64,000 nucleotides of DNA from Anastatus disparis (lineage: Eukaryota > Arthropoda > Insecta > Hymenoptera > Eupelmidae): NCBI GenBank assembly GCA_017163975.1, contig JAFFSR010000292.1, positions 2,053,501 to 2,117,500 on the forward strand, in the 5' to 3' direction. Below, piece after piece: positions 38,349-51,300 of the stretch; position 1 is the stretch's first letter; each line of letters starts with the position of its first letter. The notes beneath the pieces are model-generated. The model was given only the letters and a program-made list of their open reading frames with translations. It was not told the DNA's origin and made no database searches. Both the position numbers and the translations under genes were made by a program.

Positions 38349-39690
38349 AATGGGAAACGGAAGAGAGTTTAAAACAGGTAGTTTACGAAAGGATTTTGTG
38401 AATTCGGAATAATATTTACATGCAGCTCAAAGTCGAAAAATATATTATTGCATGTGTACGCTATAAACTTATGACTAATTTTTAATTCCTCGTAAGGAAA
38501 ACATAATTATAGTTGTAAATTCTTTTTTTTTAAGCTTGCAATTATGAAACAAGTTTTGCAGGTAACATTTAACGTAAACATGTTCTGATGAAATTGATTT
38601 TATCATTCGATAAATATTATTTAAACTATTTTTAAATAGAAACATCATGTTAATTTATTCTTCAGATTAAATAAATTACAGGAATTGTAATTTATTATGG
38701 GATAATATTTAAAAAAAGTATTAACAAATATCTTTATTGAGGAATTGAGTGTCAGACATTTTTTTATCCAAATTTCGGGCCATACGTTTCGGGGCATGAT
38801 ATTTTTTAGGTTTTAAAAACTTAAGGTCTTAAAATTTTTGAATCACTAATTTTAGACTTTAAAAAAAAATTAATCTGAATTTAGTAAGTTTTAGCAAAGG
38901 AGAAATTATTAATTAATCATATCATGAAAAAATAAATAGTTTATGATTTGATAAGATTAACTAACTTTATATTAATAAGAAGTGAGATAGATGATGTTGA
39001 CAGTCATTAATAACATTATTTTAAATTTCATTATATTAAAACAATGAATTTTTGTTTTCACTTAAATTTATAATTTTAATTTTTAGAAAATTATATGATA
39101 TTTAATATTCACTTGTTTACAAAGTTTTTTAGAGCTATAATATTAATCCATATTTGAATAAAAAAGTAATTTTTAATTCATAAATATATTTATGCACTAC
39201 ACTGACTGCAGAGTCTATAAACTACATTGAAGCTTCAATAATTGCTGTAAACTTTTTGTATTTATCTCAAATATTTGCCAGTCAAATCTAACATTCAGTG
39301 TTTACAAATAATCCAAAATGAATAATTACAAACTAATTTTTCAATGATCATAATTATAAAGAATCTAATATTACAGTAAGGATAATTTTTTTATGATTTT
39401 TACTTATTAAATAGCTAAAAAAAAGTTTTTTTATATTTTACACAATAAGATTCGAAATATTTCAGAAATACTAATGGAATATTTTTTGTTAAAAATATCA
39501 TTTCAAATTTTCCATGGTATGTGTTTAACAGTAAAAGATGACAAACGCTTAAAGAAAAAATAAGTAAACTCTAAAAAGCACTCATAAAAAACAAAATAGA
39601 TATAGCCACCTGTTACGTGGGAAAAACTGTAATCTATTTTTATTGTCATTAATATTAAAGCAAAATATTCGCTCTCATCTAATTTTATAA
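35431..39690. other. AT-rich intergenic DNA with GC-richer islands
   Basis: Islands lie at about 35,820-36,440 and 37,670-38,420. A run of 22 A at 37,635-37,656 could be a retroposed tail or simple slippage. A TA run is at 38,318-38,346. No gene is supported. Confidence 0.5.
38318..38346. repeat. (TA)n microsatellite
   Basis: About 29 bases of TA within a GC-richer island. Confidence 0.95.
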
Positions 39691-39699
39691 TTTCCCGCC
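39691..39699 (+). promoter_or_regulatory. Candidate E2F site upstream of ESCO
   Basis: TTTCCCGCC matches the E2F consensus TTTSSCGC exactly, about 320 bases before the ESCO start codon and in its 5' flank. S-phase control of cohesin acetyltransferases makes E2F input plausible. A nine-base match in one place is modest evidence. Confidence 0.4.
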
Positions 39700-40021
39700 A
39701 ATTGTACTGATGGAAATAGAGTTTCGGTTGGTAAGTTGGTAACCATAAATCATGAGCAACGACTAAAAGCGCGCGCAAATGTAATGCATACGGCGCATGG
39801 CGCAACAGGTTTTTTTTTTCCTAGAACTCGCACGTATACATAACGAAGACGACATATATATAAAATATATATAGATATACCTATATATTATTAATTAAAA
39901 AAGTGATATTTCCACCGCTACGAACGCTGATATCGCTTCAGTGTGTGTCAAATGGCGGAATAGTTAAAAACACGTTGACAAAAATAGCTCTTCAGTAAGC
40001 AAGTGAAAGAAATTAAAAATT

Positions 40022-42684
40022 ATGAATGAAATTATTCTCGAATCGCCGGAAAAGAATTCCGATATCGAAGATAAGAATTCTTACGTACCAGAAACACCTG
40101 GCAAAGAAGCGCCTTATCAAGAATACAGTAAAATTCCGATACCCAGTATCAGTAGAATGAGAAAATCGCTGAGTGCTATTAATGATAATAATATACTGTC
40201 GCCAGCAAAGAGAAAATGTGCAGAAAATATAAATTACAGTGAATCAGAATCTCCAAAGAGTACGAAACGTAAGAATTTCAAGAAAAATAAATCAATTGAT
40301 AAGGTAAAGGTATCGTTGTTTCATAAAAATTTCAAAGAAAATGAGCCTAAAGATTTTTCATTGAATATACAATCATTCTATGGTTCATCTAATGATTTGA
40401 ATGAACCTTTTACATTAGCACCTCTTAATGATACTGTTCAAGTAAAGCAGACAAAAAGAAATTCGAAAAAAAAGCAAGCTCCTGTATTGTTGATAAAAAA
40501 GAATAAAAAAGGTGAAATTAATGCTGGGGTAAGTCATGGAATTAAAAGACCAAAACGTAAAAGAAGTTCCTTAAATAATGATTCAATAGAAAAAGAAGAA
40601 ATACATATAGATGGATTTGAAAAACAAAGTCAAATTTCATCAAAGAAAATAGATAACAGTGTAATGGATGTTACCGTTACAGTAGAAGAAAATGTAGATA
40701 ATACAGCAGGTGTTGTCAAGGAAGAATATGATCCCACAAAAAAATTTTTCAAACACAAAAACAGTAATCGTACTTTCAAAATTTCACCACCTAGTTTGGC
40801 AATAAAAGGAAAAAAAGGTGAAAATTCTAAGTCAAATAAAAAATGTTACTCAAAGTCTACAGGAACAAAGACTAATAAGCAAACTATCGATAATTTTAGG
40901 GATCAAATTGTTACAAATAATCAATCTACAAATTTAGAAATTGATCATCATAGTTCTTCACAATTTGCAGAAAATATTACAGTTTCTAGTATTAAAAAAG
41001 ATATGAATTGTGACAGTATTATACAAGATAATTTTAATGTTAGTAAATCTCCAAAAGAAATTCCAGTATCTAAAAATTTTAATAACAGATCAAATAGTTT
41101 TAAAGATGTAACTGTAGAACAAAATGTTGCGAATAATCAATGTACAAATTTAGAAATTGATAATGATAATTCTGCACTATCTACAATTTCTAATATTGAA
41201 AAAAATTTAAATTGTAGCAGTATTTTACAAGATGATCAGAATATTAGTATATCTCCAAATGAAACTCTAGTTCCTGAAAATTGTAATCAACAACTGAATA
41301 GTCTGAAAAATTTAACTGAAGAACAAATGATTTGTAAAAAACAAAATGACATAAAAGATCTATTAAAAATTCTAGAAGATGACTGGAATGATGATGATGA
41401 TGCAGAAGTTGAAAATTTTAATAATTTAAGTACTTCTGACAATACTAGTTATATTTTTAAAGATGTTACTTTAACTCATGTAATTCAAAATATTTTTGAT
41501 AATGTCGTTACACGTAACAATGACAACAAAGTTATTGAAGAAGTTTCTAAAAACTTATCAGATAATACAATAGATACGCAGCAAACCAGTGAAAAGTTAT
41601 ATCCTCTATTTTATAAAGAAAATATATCTAATATTAAATTTGAGTAAGTTTATACATATATAATTAATTCATAAAAAGAATATTTTAAATATTTAATAAA
41701 AAATTATATTTTATACAATGTTTTAAAATATTTTATTTATTCAATAAATATTTTTTAAATTAAGGGATCCAACTAAAAATAAGCAGAAGGAAACTTCACG
41801 TGGACAATGGAAAGGCAGTAATCATGAGAATCAGTATCAAATAGATGCAGGACAAAAACTTTTTGGTGCTATTCAATGTAAAGAATGCAACTTAATCTAT
41901 CATATTGGTGATAAAGATGATGAAAAAGCCCACTTGAAGTATCATAACAGTTTTCAGACTCTCAAATTTCAAGTATGTATGAACATTATCAATTTTAACA
42001 ATTGCTATAATTAATATTTTAATATAATCAATTTTTTAGGGTTGGAAAAATGAGCGTGTGGTTTATGAAGATTCTATTAATGCAACTAGAATAATTTTAA
42101 TAGAACCTGATGATCCTAATTTACATCAAAATAAAGTTATGGAAATATTAAATGTAGTTGATAAAGATTTGGGTCTTAGTGATACAGAATTATCCAATTA
42201 TAAAGATAAAAAAGTAACTATTACTATTTAAAAGATTAAAAAAATAATTTAGACAGCAAAAATTTATGAAAATTGATATTTTTTTATTTCAGGTCTATTT
42301 GTATATCAGAGATAAAACCATCTTAGGTGTTTTAGTGGCAGAACATGTAAAAATAGGCTACAAAATGATTCCAGAGCTTATTGATCTAAATTGCTGTACA
42401 TCTGAAAGTAGCCTTGTACAGTGTGGTATAAATGTTGTCTGGACAGTTCGAAGTCATCGCAGACAAGGAATCGCAACTAAACTTGTTGATATTTTAAGGT
42501 AATTTTTTATGTTTAATATTTTAACATATAGAAAAAAAATACCTAATATTATTCTTATTTTAGATCAAACTATTATTATGGTCATATATTATCAGTAGAT
42601 GATATTGCTTTTTCGATACCAACACCCAGCGGGAAGTTATTTGCTGAAAAATACACTCAGACAAGTAGTTTTAAGGTTTATTAA
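40022..42684 (+). CDS. ESCO/Eco1-type cohesin N-acetyltransferase
   Basis: Nuclear acetyltransferase that modifies the SMC3 cohesin subunit to establish sister-chromatid cohesion. Five exons: 40,022-41,643, 41,765-41,972, 42,040-42,213, 42,293-42,498 and 42,564-42,684, GT-AG introns, one 776-aa frame. The start is the first ATG, after an in-frame-clear leader. Residues 1-540 are Lys/Ser/Asn-rich and probably disordered, as in ESCO proteins. Two segments near 321-350 and 382-410 are similar and may be an internal duplication. A PCNA-binding-like KQTIDNF is at 286-292. The C2H2 finger has Cys579, Cys582, His597 and His601. The acetyltransferase domain fills about 611-776, with the acetyl-CoA motif RRQGIA at 724-729 and the family end PTPSGKLFAEKY at 756-767. 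The usual finger-plus-acetyltransferase order is intact. Three positions said to be catalytic in human ESCO1 seem changed (see findings). Confidence 0.94.
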
Positions 42685-43482
42685 AACTTTTTTTATCTTT
42701 TCATTTTTTCTAATTTTTTACTAATTTATTTGACAAACATATTTGATATACTATATATTTTGTTGAAGCCTATTAAAAAATGTTCCGCACTCTTAGCAAA
42801 ATGTAATATATTGATATATTTAGAGATTTTCAATAGGAAAGAACTTTTATTCTATGTTATACTCAAATAGTATTGTTCATTAACTTGAATTTAAACATTC
42901 ATTTATAAATGATAAAATATTTTATTTATATATGTACTTAACATATATCAAAGACTTTACTTAGGATAAGTTGTATTTATTTTCTTTTGAGTTGTTGTTA
43001 TTTCAAAGTTTTGTTACGTGATGAAAACTATAATAGTAACAAATAGGTTTCTTTAATGATAAAAGAATTCAATTGAAACATCATATTGATAAAATGGTCA
43101 TTATAATTGAAATATAATATTATTGCATGAACAAAATAAATATTATTAAAGTAGTTGTAAGTGATTTTATTGTTTAAAACTATGACTACATTTTTCCACT
43201 CTGTATTTAGTAATTTTATATAATAAAACGTGTGAAATACTGTAAACTGAAAGTATTCTATGAATATTTAATTAATTAGCTTGAAAATCCTCATAGAACA
43301 AAGTCTAAACCTAATGTAATATGTCGCATTCGATTTGTTAATATTCAAAACTATATTTAAAAATTTACTTTAATTGATAAGAGTTTTAACAGAAATAATC
43401 AATATTTTATTAGCATTCGACATTTATAAAAAATAAAAGCTGAATTTATATAAGTACAATAATTTAATTATTAATTTTTTTT
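42685..43482 (+). other. ESCO 3' flank
   Basis: Probable 3' untranslated region. AATAAA at 43,135-43,140, followed by a T/G-rich stretch, is a reasonable poly(A) signal about 450 bases after the stop. Other signals cannot be excluded. Confidence 0.4.
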
Positions 43483-43670
43483 ATATTTAACGTCGCTGTA
43501 TTTATGCTATCATTTCGATGCTAATTAGCGACGGAGGTCGTCAACCTGTTTGTGAACTTCAGCACATGTGACGAACAGTTGTGCTTAGATCGTTCGGCTG
43601 AGAGCGGGACTCGAACTCGGAACCTCGAGATTACGAATCCACCGTTCTACTGACTGAGCCACTGACGACC
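43483..43670 (-). mobile_element. tRNA-Thr-derived SINE, copy D
   Basis: Near full-length reverse-strand copy. It keeps the head starting GTCGTCAGTGGCTCAGTCAG, a CGTA anticodon loop, the B box GAGTTCGAGTC and the 3' GCGACGTTAAATATA end. No convincing target duplication is visible in the AT-rich flanks. Confidence 0.88.
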
Positions 43671-46236
43671 TATTATAATAATTCTATTATAATAAATATA
43701 ATTCATAATGGTATGCCAATAAAAAAAAGAATGCATTCAAGCTACAGGTCAATTAAAACGGAAGTAAGAAAAGCCCAAGAAATATTTGTCTTAGAGGTAT
43801 ATATGTTTGGAGTAAAGCCTTAAGGGTTCGAGAATCTCAAGTATCCCGGACTTCCGTCATGCATACGTATATACCATGTAACCAGTCGCGCGAGATACGC
43901 ACGTGTGCACAAGTCAAATTGACGTTGCGGCTTTATGAATGAAACCAAGTACCGTATAATTCAGGACTATCTAACGTATCCATGCAAATCATATCTGTAA
44001 GATCGTTACGCATATTTCTATATGAACAAGTAGTCAAAGATATATGCTTAACTTCCTTTGTTAGACGAAAAAAAAGAAGATTGACTTCACCAAATTTATG
44101 AATTCTCGTGTAAACGTTGTACAGTTTCTTATTTACCATATAAGTACAGGATATTTTTATTTTATGAATGCAATTCTAAAACTGCATTTAAATTATGGTT
44201 CAGGGGATACATTAATTGTTTCTTATATCAATGTCATTCAAAATAATACCATTGAGTTTGGGCTCATGCAAAATCTATATAATCATTCTATACGCGTAAA
44301 TTTTTTCTTTCTTTCTACACAAAAATATTGAAAACCAAACAATTTATATAAATCGAATGAATTTTATTAAATTTAACTAATTAATTTATTAATTAATTAA
44401 TTTGTATAATTAACTTATTATCGAGAAGGATTATAATTGCAATAATTAATTGAAGTTATTTTCTTAAACTTATATAATTTTGACATGTTCTCACTTATAG
44501 TCTTTCAATAATATAGTTTGGATACTCTCTTATTCAACAAGGATTCTGTAACTCGATTACGTTTTCATACATAAAATTATATTATTTAAGAAAGCCACAA
44601 GTTGTTCGATTTTTTAAAATTATAAGTTATTTGAGAGCTTTCAAGCTTAATCTGCAACGTAATTGTAAAAATTTAGATTGAACCCTTTAGATTAGTCTGT
44701 TTTTAAATTAATTTATAAGTATTTTGCAGAATGAATTTTGAATATCCATTAGAAAGTTATACAGGTTAGCATTAAAATGATTTTTTAAAAGTTCCTGAAA
44801 AGTCGAATAAATTCTCTCATAATTTTGGAATAATCGATCGTTAAACCAAAAGCTCATAGTTTTTTTCATAATTTTATGTATATAAAATATATCCGACAGT
44901 TACAGGAAGATCCGAGATCCAAAATAGTGATATTCTTCTTGTAAATATTAAAAAAGGAAAAATGACCTTTTGAAAATAATAAACTATGATTAAATAGAAT
45001 ATTATAGAACAAGTTTCATTCCCGCTCTATATATCATGTTTCATTAAATTACATAAATACAGCATAATGAAAAAGTACGAAATTCTAGATAATAAATTAA
45101 AATATACTAAATATCATATTTCTACTAATGAGACGAATACACTTAATTACATGATAATTTTATTTAAAAACCAAATTTCAAAAACGGCAAACCTTTTTCA
45201 AAATGGTTATATTGACCACAATCACTGAAACGATCGTTTATCTGCAAAACCGACGGTTAATGCTCAAAACTAGAAATAATCACACCAATAATATTTTACT
45301 AAATATATACTTTTTTATTTAAAAAAATCTTGAATGAATAATCTTTAAATCTATACAACATCGACTTTTCTTCCTACAAATATTACCTTTCTTACTGACC
45401 TACCTCTCCTTTTATTCATAAATTATCTTGTTATAATTAATATTGAGACACCTTTATCGAATATCTAGGACGAACCTACGAATACCTTTATTAAATATTC
45501 TTATCCGAACGAACCCGCCTCGTTGATAATAATTAAACTCGCCACCTAGTTACACACACATTATATCGAATTAAAATTTAACTTCATTGTGCTGAGGCTG
45601 TAGCCTTCACATTTAAAATCAGCTTTCACTAATCGATAACCTCCTAATAAACCCTTTTTCATAAATAATGCCAAAAATACAATTTGCTTTTATATAACTT
45701 TTTCCTTCTATAATTTTGTTTAATATGACTTTAGTTTTAGTAACACCCTTCAAACGTCTCCTCTCTCTCTTCTAAAATCCTTTACGTATGCCTCAATATA
45801 AATTTAAAAATAATTTATTGCTAAATCACTAATTTTAAAAGTTTAAATCTCTTTTTATTCTTATTTTTACAACTAGCTTGTGTACGTATTGTCTATATAC
45901 AAAAATATATTTATATATTATCACTATCTTTCGTCAGTTTTGACTATATTCATTGACCAAAAAAATGGTTAATAAGATGAGACCATTTTAAATGGCTATT
46001 ACCAGGGTGATTAATAACAAAAAGCTTATTATTGTTTCTTTAAACCAAATAATATTGAGTTTTGGTGTATGTCAAAATCAAGCTGCATCTTCATTGAACA
46101 TTCTTAAATAAACATAATTTCTAAATTTTTTAAAAATAAATAAGATTATATACAATACTTTAAAGCAGATAAGCGCAACTAAAATACAATTAGAATTAGT
46201 TCATTTAATTTACACTTTATTAATAATTTTATTGTT
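43671..46236. other. Intergenic DNA; GC-richer island and a C-rich strand
   Basis: A GC-richer island is at about 43,740-44,140. From about 45,290 to 45,900 the plus strand is poor in G relative to C (for example about 18 C to 2 G in the line starting 45,361). No gene is supported. The skewed part may be a decayed mobile element. Confidence 0.45.
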
Positions 46237-46435
46237 GTGAAGTCGTCAATGGCTCACTCGGTTGAGCGATGGATTGTAATCTCGAGGTCCCGAGTTCGAG
46301 TCCCGCTCTTGGCCGATTGATACAAACACCGCTGTACGGTACATTTGCTTTATTCATAAATACACTGACGATCTTCGTTATTAATTAGTATCACAATGAT
46401 AGCATAAATAAAGCGACGTTATAATAAAAAAAAAA
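46237..46435 (+). mobile_element. tRNA-Thr-derived SINE, copy E, with target duplication
   Basis: Forward copy starting GTGAAGTCGTCAATGGCTCA, with B box GAGTTCGAGTC and 3' end AAATAAAGCGACGTTATAAT plus an A run. The flanks TTTATTGTT at 46,228-46,236 and 46,436-46,444 are a 9-base direct repeat at exactly the element ends, as expected for target-primed insertion. Confidence 0.9.
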
Positions 46436-47360
46436 TTTATTGTTAATAATAACGTGGAAAATGAGACTTATTTTTCTGTAAATATTATAACGAGAATAAA
46501 GTATAAATCAAGAGAAATAAAATACTTTAATGTTCTAAGAAATTAATTTTTTTAATTGTTTTTTTATTTTATTTTAAAATATTATGTACATTTATTATTT
46601 TTCAAAAAATATATAGTTGAAAAAAAAAATAAATGTATATATTTTTCGTTGGACATTGTGTGCATGTGCACTTGAATTTTTGCACAATAAACTAAAAGTA
46701 AGATTTAGAAATTTTGAATTTTCTCATTTATTAAATTTTTAGTAAATATGATTTTTATGGCTTTAATGAGAATATGTAAAAATGCAGATAAATTTTTCAC
46801 GTTATTTTCTAATGAATATTAAAACTACAGATAAGTATTGGGCATAGTTAGATCCTTGAAGAGTTCGCAAGATCGGTGAAAAACAACGTTGGTACTGGCA
46901 CTTTTTATGTCATCCGGTTATTTCTCTCCTTGCTCCTGTAATGTATACACAAAACATGAAATTTATGTTGCGTAAAATAGCTACAGAAAGGTGGCCCTTT
47001 CGCCAATGGCCTTTGTTAAACTTAAGAATAAGCACTTTCTTTCCGTTAAAAGTTTACTGTCAGGAAGTACGAGTGTGTAGTTAAACTTCAAATCCTACAT
47101 TTGACTTTGTATTGTTTAACATGTATGATTCAACATTTTATAAAATAAAAACTAGTAAAGTTAGTGACTTGTAACTTTTTGTATAATTTATGTAATACGT
47201 ACGCGTTTTTCTACAAAAAACAAGTATAATTATAAACAATTTTTAAATCGTTAAATTTTTTTGCGTTTTATTTATTTTTATTACAAAAAGTAATAGTTTC
47301 TGTAAAATACTATATAAGTAGTTTCAAATTTACATAAAATTTATATTATAATTTATATGT
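46436..47360. other. AT-rich intergenic DNA
   Basis: AT-rich, with a GC-richer patch at about 46,840-47,110. Nothing else is supported. Confidence 0.45.
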
Positions 47361-47741
47361 TAAGGAGATGTAAAATGGATACTACACCTGTACTCAAATA
47401 TTTACTATCTTTTTTATTTTATTGCAAAATTTTAAGAAAATAAATGCTTTAGCTTGTAGTATTTACCATGAAGATTATTCAGTTAAATTTTTAAATAAAT
47501 TCATTCATTAGTTTCTCAGAATTTAAGATTTCTTATACAAAATCTAAAAATTTTAAAATGTAACATTGGAACCTAAAATTCTGAAAAACTAATGAATGAA
47601 TTTATTTGAGAATTTAACTGAATAATCTTCATGTTAAACACTACAAACTAAAGCATTTTTTTTCCTCAAGTTTTGCAATATGATGAAAAGATAGGCAAAA
47701 TTCATGAGTACAGGTGTAGTGTCCGTTTTACATCCCCTTTA
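47361..47741. mobile_element. MITE with about 160-bp inverted repeats and TA flanks
   Basis: The left arm begins AGGAGATGTAAAATGGA and the right arm, reversed, AAGGGGATGTAAAACGGA. Both continue with ACTACACCTGTACTCA and later GAAGATTATTCAGTTAAATT and AAATTCATTCATTAGTTT. The centre lies near 47,550. TA on each side suggests a Tc1/mariner-type target, so this is probably a non-autonomous relative. There is no coding frame. Confidence 0.78.
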
Positions 47742-48197
47742 ATAGAAATTGACAGTTATTAAGCCCTCGATATGAAATGCGCACTCAAGATTTTTAATTT
47801 TTATATTATAAGAATAAAAATATAAACATCTGATATTTTTCAAGCTAAAATAATAAACATAATAATTGTTACTTGTTTACCTGTATACAAATATAATTTT
47901 TAACACAGTTTCAGAAAAAGTAGCAGCATGCTTCGTTCTCGTACTATTCTTTATATTACGCGAAAAAAATCCCAAAGTATCGATTATTAAAAAAATGAAT
48001 ATTAATATTACAGACAAAAATATTAAATATAATTTTGATTCCATCTTAACAAAAATAACCTGGGAATAAAGCACTTCAGACAACACAGGAGAAAAGTTGA
48101 TTTTCGCAAGGTGATTACAACTTTTGGGAGAAATATATGACCTTACTTTTCAGTCATTGCTAATTATTATTTTTAAAACTTTTCATGCCTTGACTTT
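47742..48197. other. Short AT-rich spacer
   Basis: Overlapping short frames on both strands at about 47,870-48,086 are AT-driven. I do not call a gene. Confidence 0.45.
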
Positions 48198-48393
48198 TTT
48201 TTATTTAATGTACCTGTATTTATGCTATCATTACGATTCTATTTAGCGATGTAGGTTTCTCAGTGTGTTTGTGAAGAAAGAATATATATCACATACAGTG
48301 ATGCTTGTATCAATCGGCTGCCAAGAGCGGGATCCAAACTCGGGACCTCGAGATTATTAATCCATCTCTCTATGGACTGAGCCACTGATGATC
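48198..48393 (-). mobile_element. tRNA-Thr-derived SINE, copy F, with 15-base target duplication
   Basis: Reverse-strand copy with substitutions in the head and body. It is flanked by TCATGCCTTGACTTT (48,183-48,197) and TCATGCCTTAACTTT (48,394-48,408), a 15-base direct repeat with one mismatch exactly at its ends. This fixes the element borders and shows retrotransposition. Confidence 0.92.
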
Positions 48394-51300
48394 TCATGCC
48401 TTAACTTTATTAATTTTATAAGTGATTATATTTTTTATTAAAATTAGTGTGTGTTTTTGACAGGAAAATAAGAGTTCACGAAATTAATTGATAAAAAAAT
48501 AGAACACAATGGGAGATTAAAATCTTAAAAAGATTATACATGCGGTATTGTATTAGTAATTTTTTAAAGAAATTGGATTCTCAAAAGTACAATAAAATTA
48601 GATGACACACAATTGCTTGTAATTGAATTTCTAAAATTATTCATTTTTTTATAGTATTTCTTAAAGCATAATTACATATATAACAATAGAATATATTTAA
48701 TACATTACTTAATTTTACATAAAATACGTCATAAAATAATATTTAATGAATTAAATTTAAAAAAATAATTAAAAATATTTCAATTCAAAAGTCTATTATA
48801 TACTATAAAAATTATTTTTATCACAATAAGAGTAATTTCTATTTTTTATAATTAAACTCTTATTTTTATTAGAATTCTTTTTTAAACTTACATTATTTTA
48901 ATGTTTTAAAATAATGTAAGTTATAAATTTCTATTCAAGGTCAGTTTGGTGAAAATATCGATTTTTAAAATATAGATCTATGTTTATTTTTTGAATTTTA
49001 TTACCCATATTTGACATGAGTAGGGTATAATTATTTTTAATATTAATACTTATATATTTTATAAAATTTTCCCCTATTTACACGATGAAGATAATTATAT
49101 TTAATTTGACTTATATATACAAATCAATAATTTGCTAATTATCAGCTTGAAAATTTCTCACAACTATCGAGCAACGAACATTTAACCATCGGGCCAATAA
49201 TACAATGATCCACCTATTATTACTTATCTCAAAGACAGCAGTATAACATCTGTATCGTTTATAAAAGGCAGGAAAAAAAAGTTCCATTTTCCCATGATGC
49301 ACGTTCTTCTACACCCCCTGTTGAAATAAATAAAATTAAATAACGGTCACTAGATAACTTTCATAGTTCATTTCACGGACAAGTGGCCACACACGAACAA
49401 TTAGTAATGCGCGTCTTATGCAGGCGTTAAATGCCTTTTTTTTTAAAAGGTAAAGCCCACCTTAATCGAATGTAAATATTATAACTCTAACGTCTTAAGC
49501 TACACGTCTCTCTTAATGATACATATATTGTATTCGCTTATAAGTATAAGATTGGCACATTAGTTCCATGCTGGGGGGTGCACCGCGAACCATATGCTCT
49601 TGTTCAATTCCTCGCGTGATCGAGCACGTCCAAGTTTTCAGGCTGTTCTTTTTTTTCGATCAGCTTGCACGTTATACTCGAGTAGTGTCGAACTTGAAAG
49701 TTGAAGAAAAAGAGCCCAATATATCTATATACATATAATATTTAAAATTTACGTATATATTATGCAGTTCAAAGGCTTCTTTGGAACGATATTTGATCAT
49801 GTGTTATATATCTTCGAACTTTGGATTTTCTATGTACATAATGATGATGATAATACCGAAAGCCAGAATGTTTTTATAAGAGACTCGTTTTAAAGAGTAA
49901 GTTTTGCGCAGGAGATCGTGTTGCCATTGGCATATAGCGTGTATCATATGTTGATCGTGTAACGGAAAATCCTAGACAATCTGTTGTCTTCTTTTGTTCG
50001 CGAGGGAGGAGAATGTTGCAGAGCGTCATATGGGACAAGTTTCAGCTTTGTAAATAAAAAACCTTTTGTGTATATAGCTTATTGACATACGTTGGAATGA
50101 GCTAACACTTATGTATTGTAATGAATATGTATAGAATAAAATTTTTTAGATGCACCATGTGCGAATTAATGAAAAACCCATAATACTTCATAATTATAGT
50201 TCTGTTGTTAATATTTAACGATTCAAAGTTTTTTCCGTTATTTCGCATAGAATCGAGATGTGGAGTTAATGAGATAAGTGCGAAGTTTTATAATGAAAAT
50301 TGAACGTTTTATTTGAACCTATCACCTATTTTTATTTTGTAAAATTATATTCATTTTTAAATATCATTATTTTAAATCATCGCAAATGTTTTTCGATAAT
50401 TTTTTTTATTGTACTTGATATTTATATATTTGAAATTATCATATGCAAAAAAATTAATTATAATAAATTGTTTTTTCAAAAGAAATAATGTTGACTATAT
50501 ATTATATATACATAATTGAATTATAAATGCTTAGAATTCAAAATACCTACTCAAAGTCTATATACGTTCGCACAAAACGAACACCTGCACAATGCAAGTG
50601 CGTAAAGGTAATGCGTTCACACGTATCGCGAGACATTGTAACATTACATGCTACACCTAAATTTTTTTTATTACCTTAATATTTTTTCGAAACGTTTAAT
50701 GACTTAAGCTGTATAATAAAAAGGAAATTGACATTTTTAATTAATTTTATATTGCAGTTGCAAAAAAAGAAGAGATATTTAGCTAAGTTCTTAAAAATTA
50801 AGAACTTAATATTAATTTTATTTAATATAAATAATTTTATTTCTTAAATGAAAAGTGTAAGGAATTTGATTTTAAGATTTTCTTTAAAATTTTTTTATTT
50901 ATATAAAATCATTAAAAAAAATTTTTCCGAAAGTTATGAAAGTTGTCTAAATTATAAGGATTTTTACAGCAAATTTTTAATAAAAAAATTTGTTTGGTAA
51001 AACTTAATTGTTTTAGAAATTCAGCTTGAAATGTAAATACAAAAAAATACTGAATTTTACTTTAAATTTTATCTTTATTTTTATTCTTTCATAACTTTTG
51101 GTAAAAATCTATTAGAACAATTAAAAAATCAAGCGTCGGATCGAATGAAGATGGCTTCTTTCATTATTTTATAAGGTAAAATAATTCAAACTTCGAAGAA
51201 TGTTAGAGAGCTGAAAGTAAAAAACCATTCTTGTTAGATAGCTATTCAAGTTATTTACAATACAATAAAACGTTGAAAAATAAATTGCTTTCATAACTAA

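Noticed and set aside
44098..44331. 77-aa frame as a short gene
   Set aside because: Composition is AT-driven, with no motif, no clear promoter and no splice partners.
45180..46020. Inverted ends around the C-rich stretch
   Set aside because: Short words such as GGTTATATTGACC and GGTCAATGAATATA look related but do not extend into arms.
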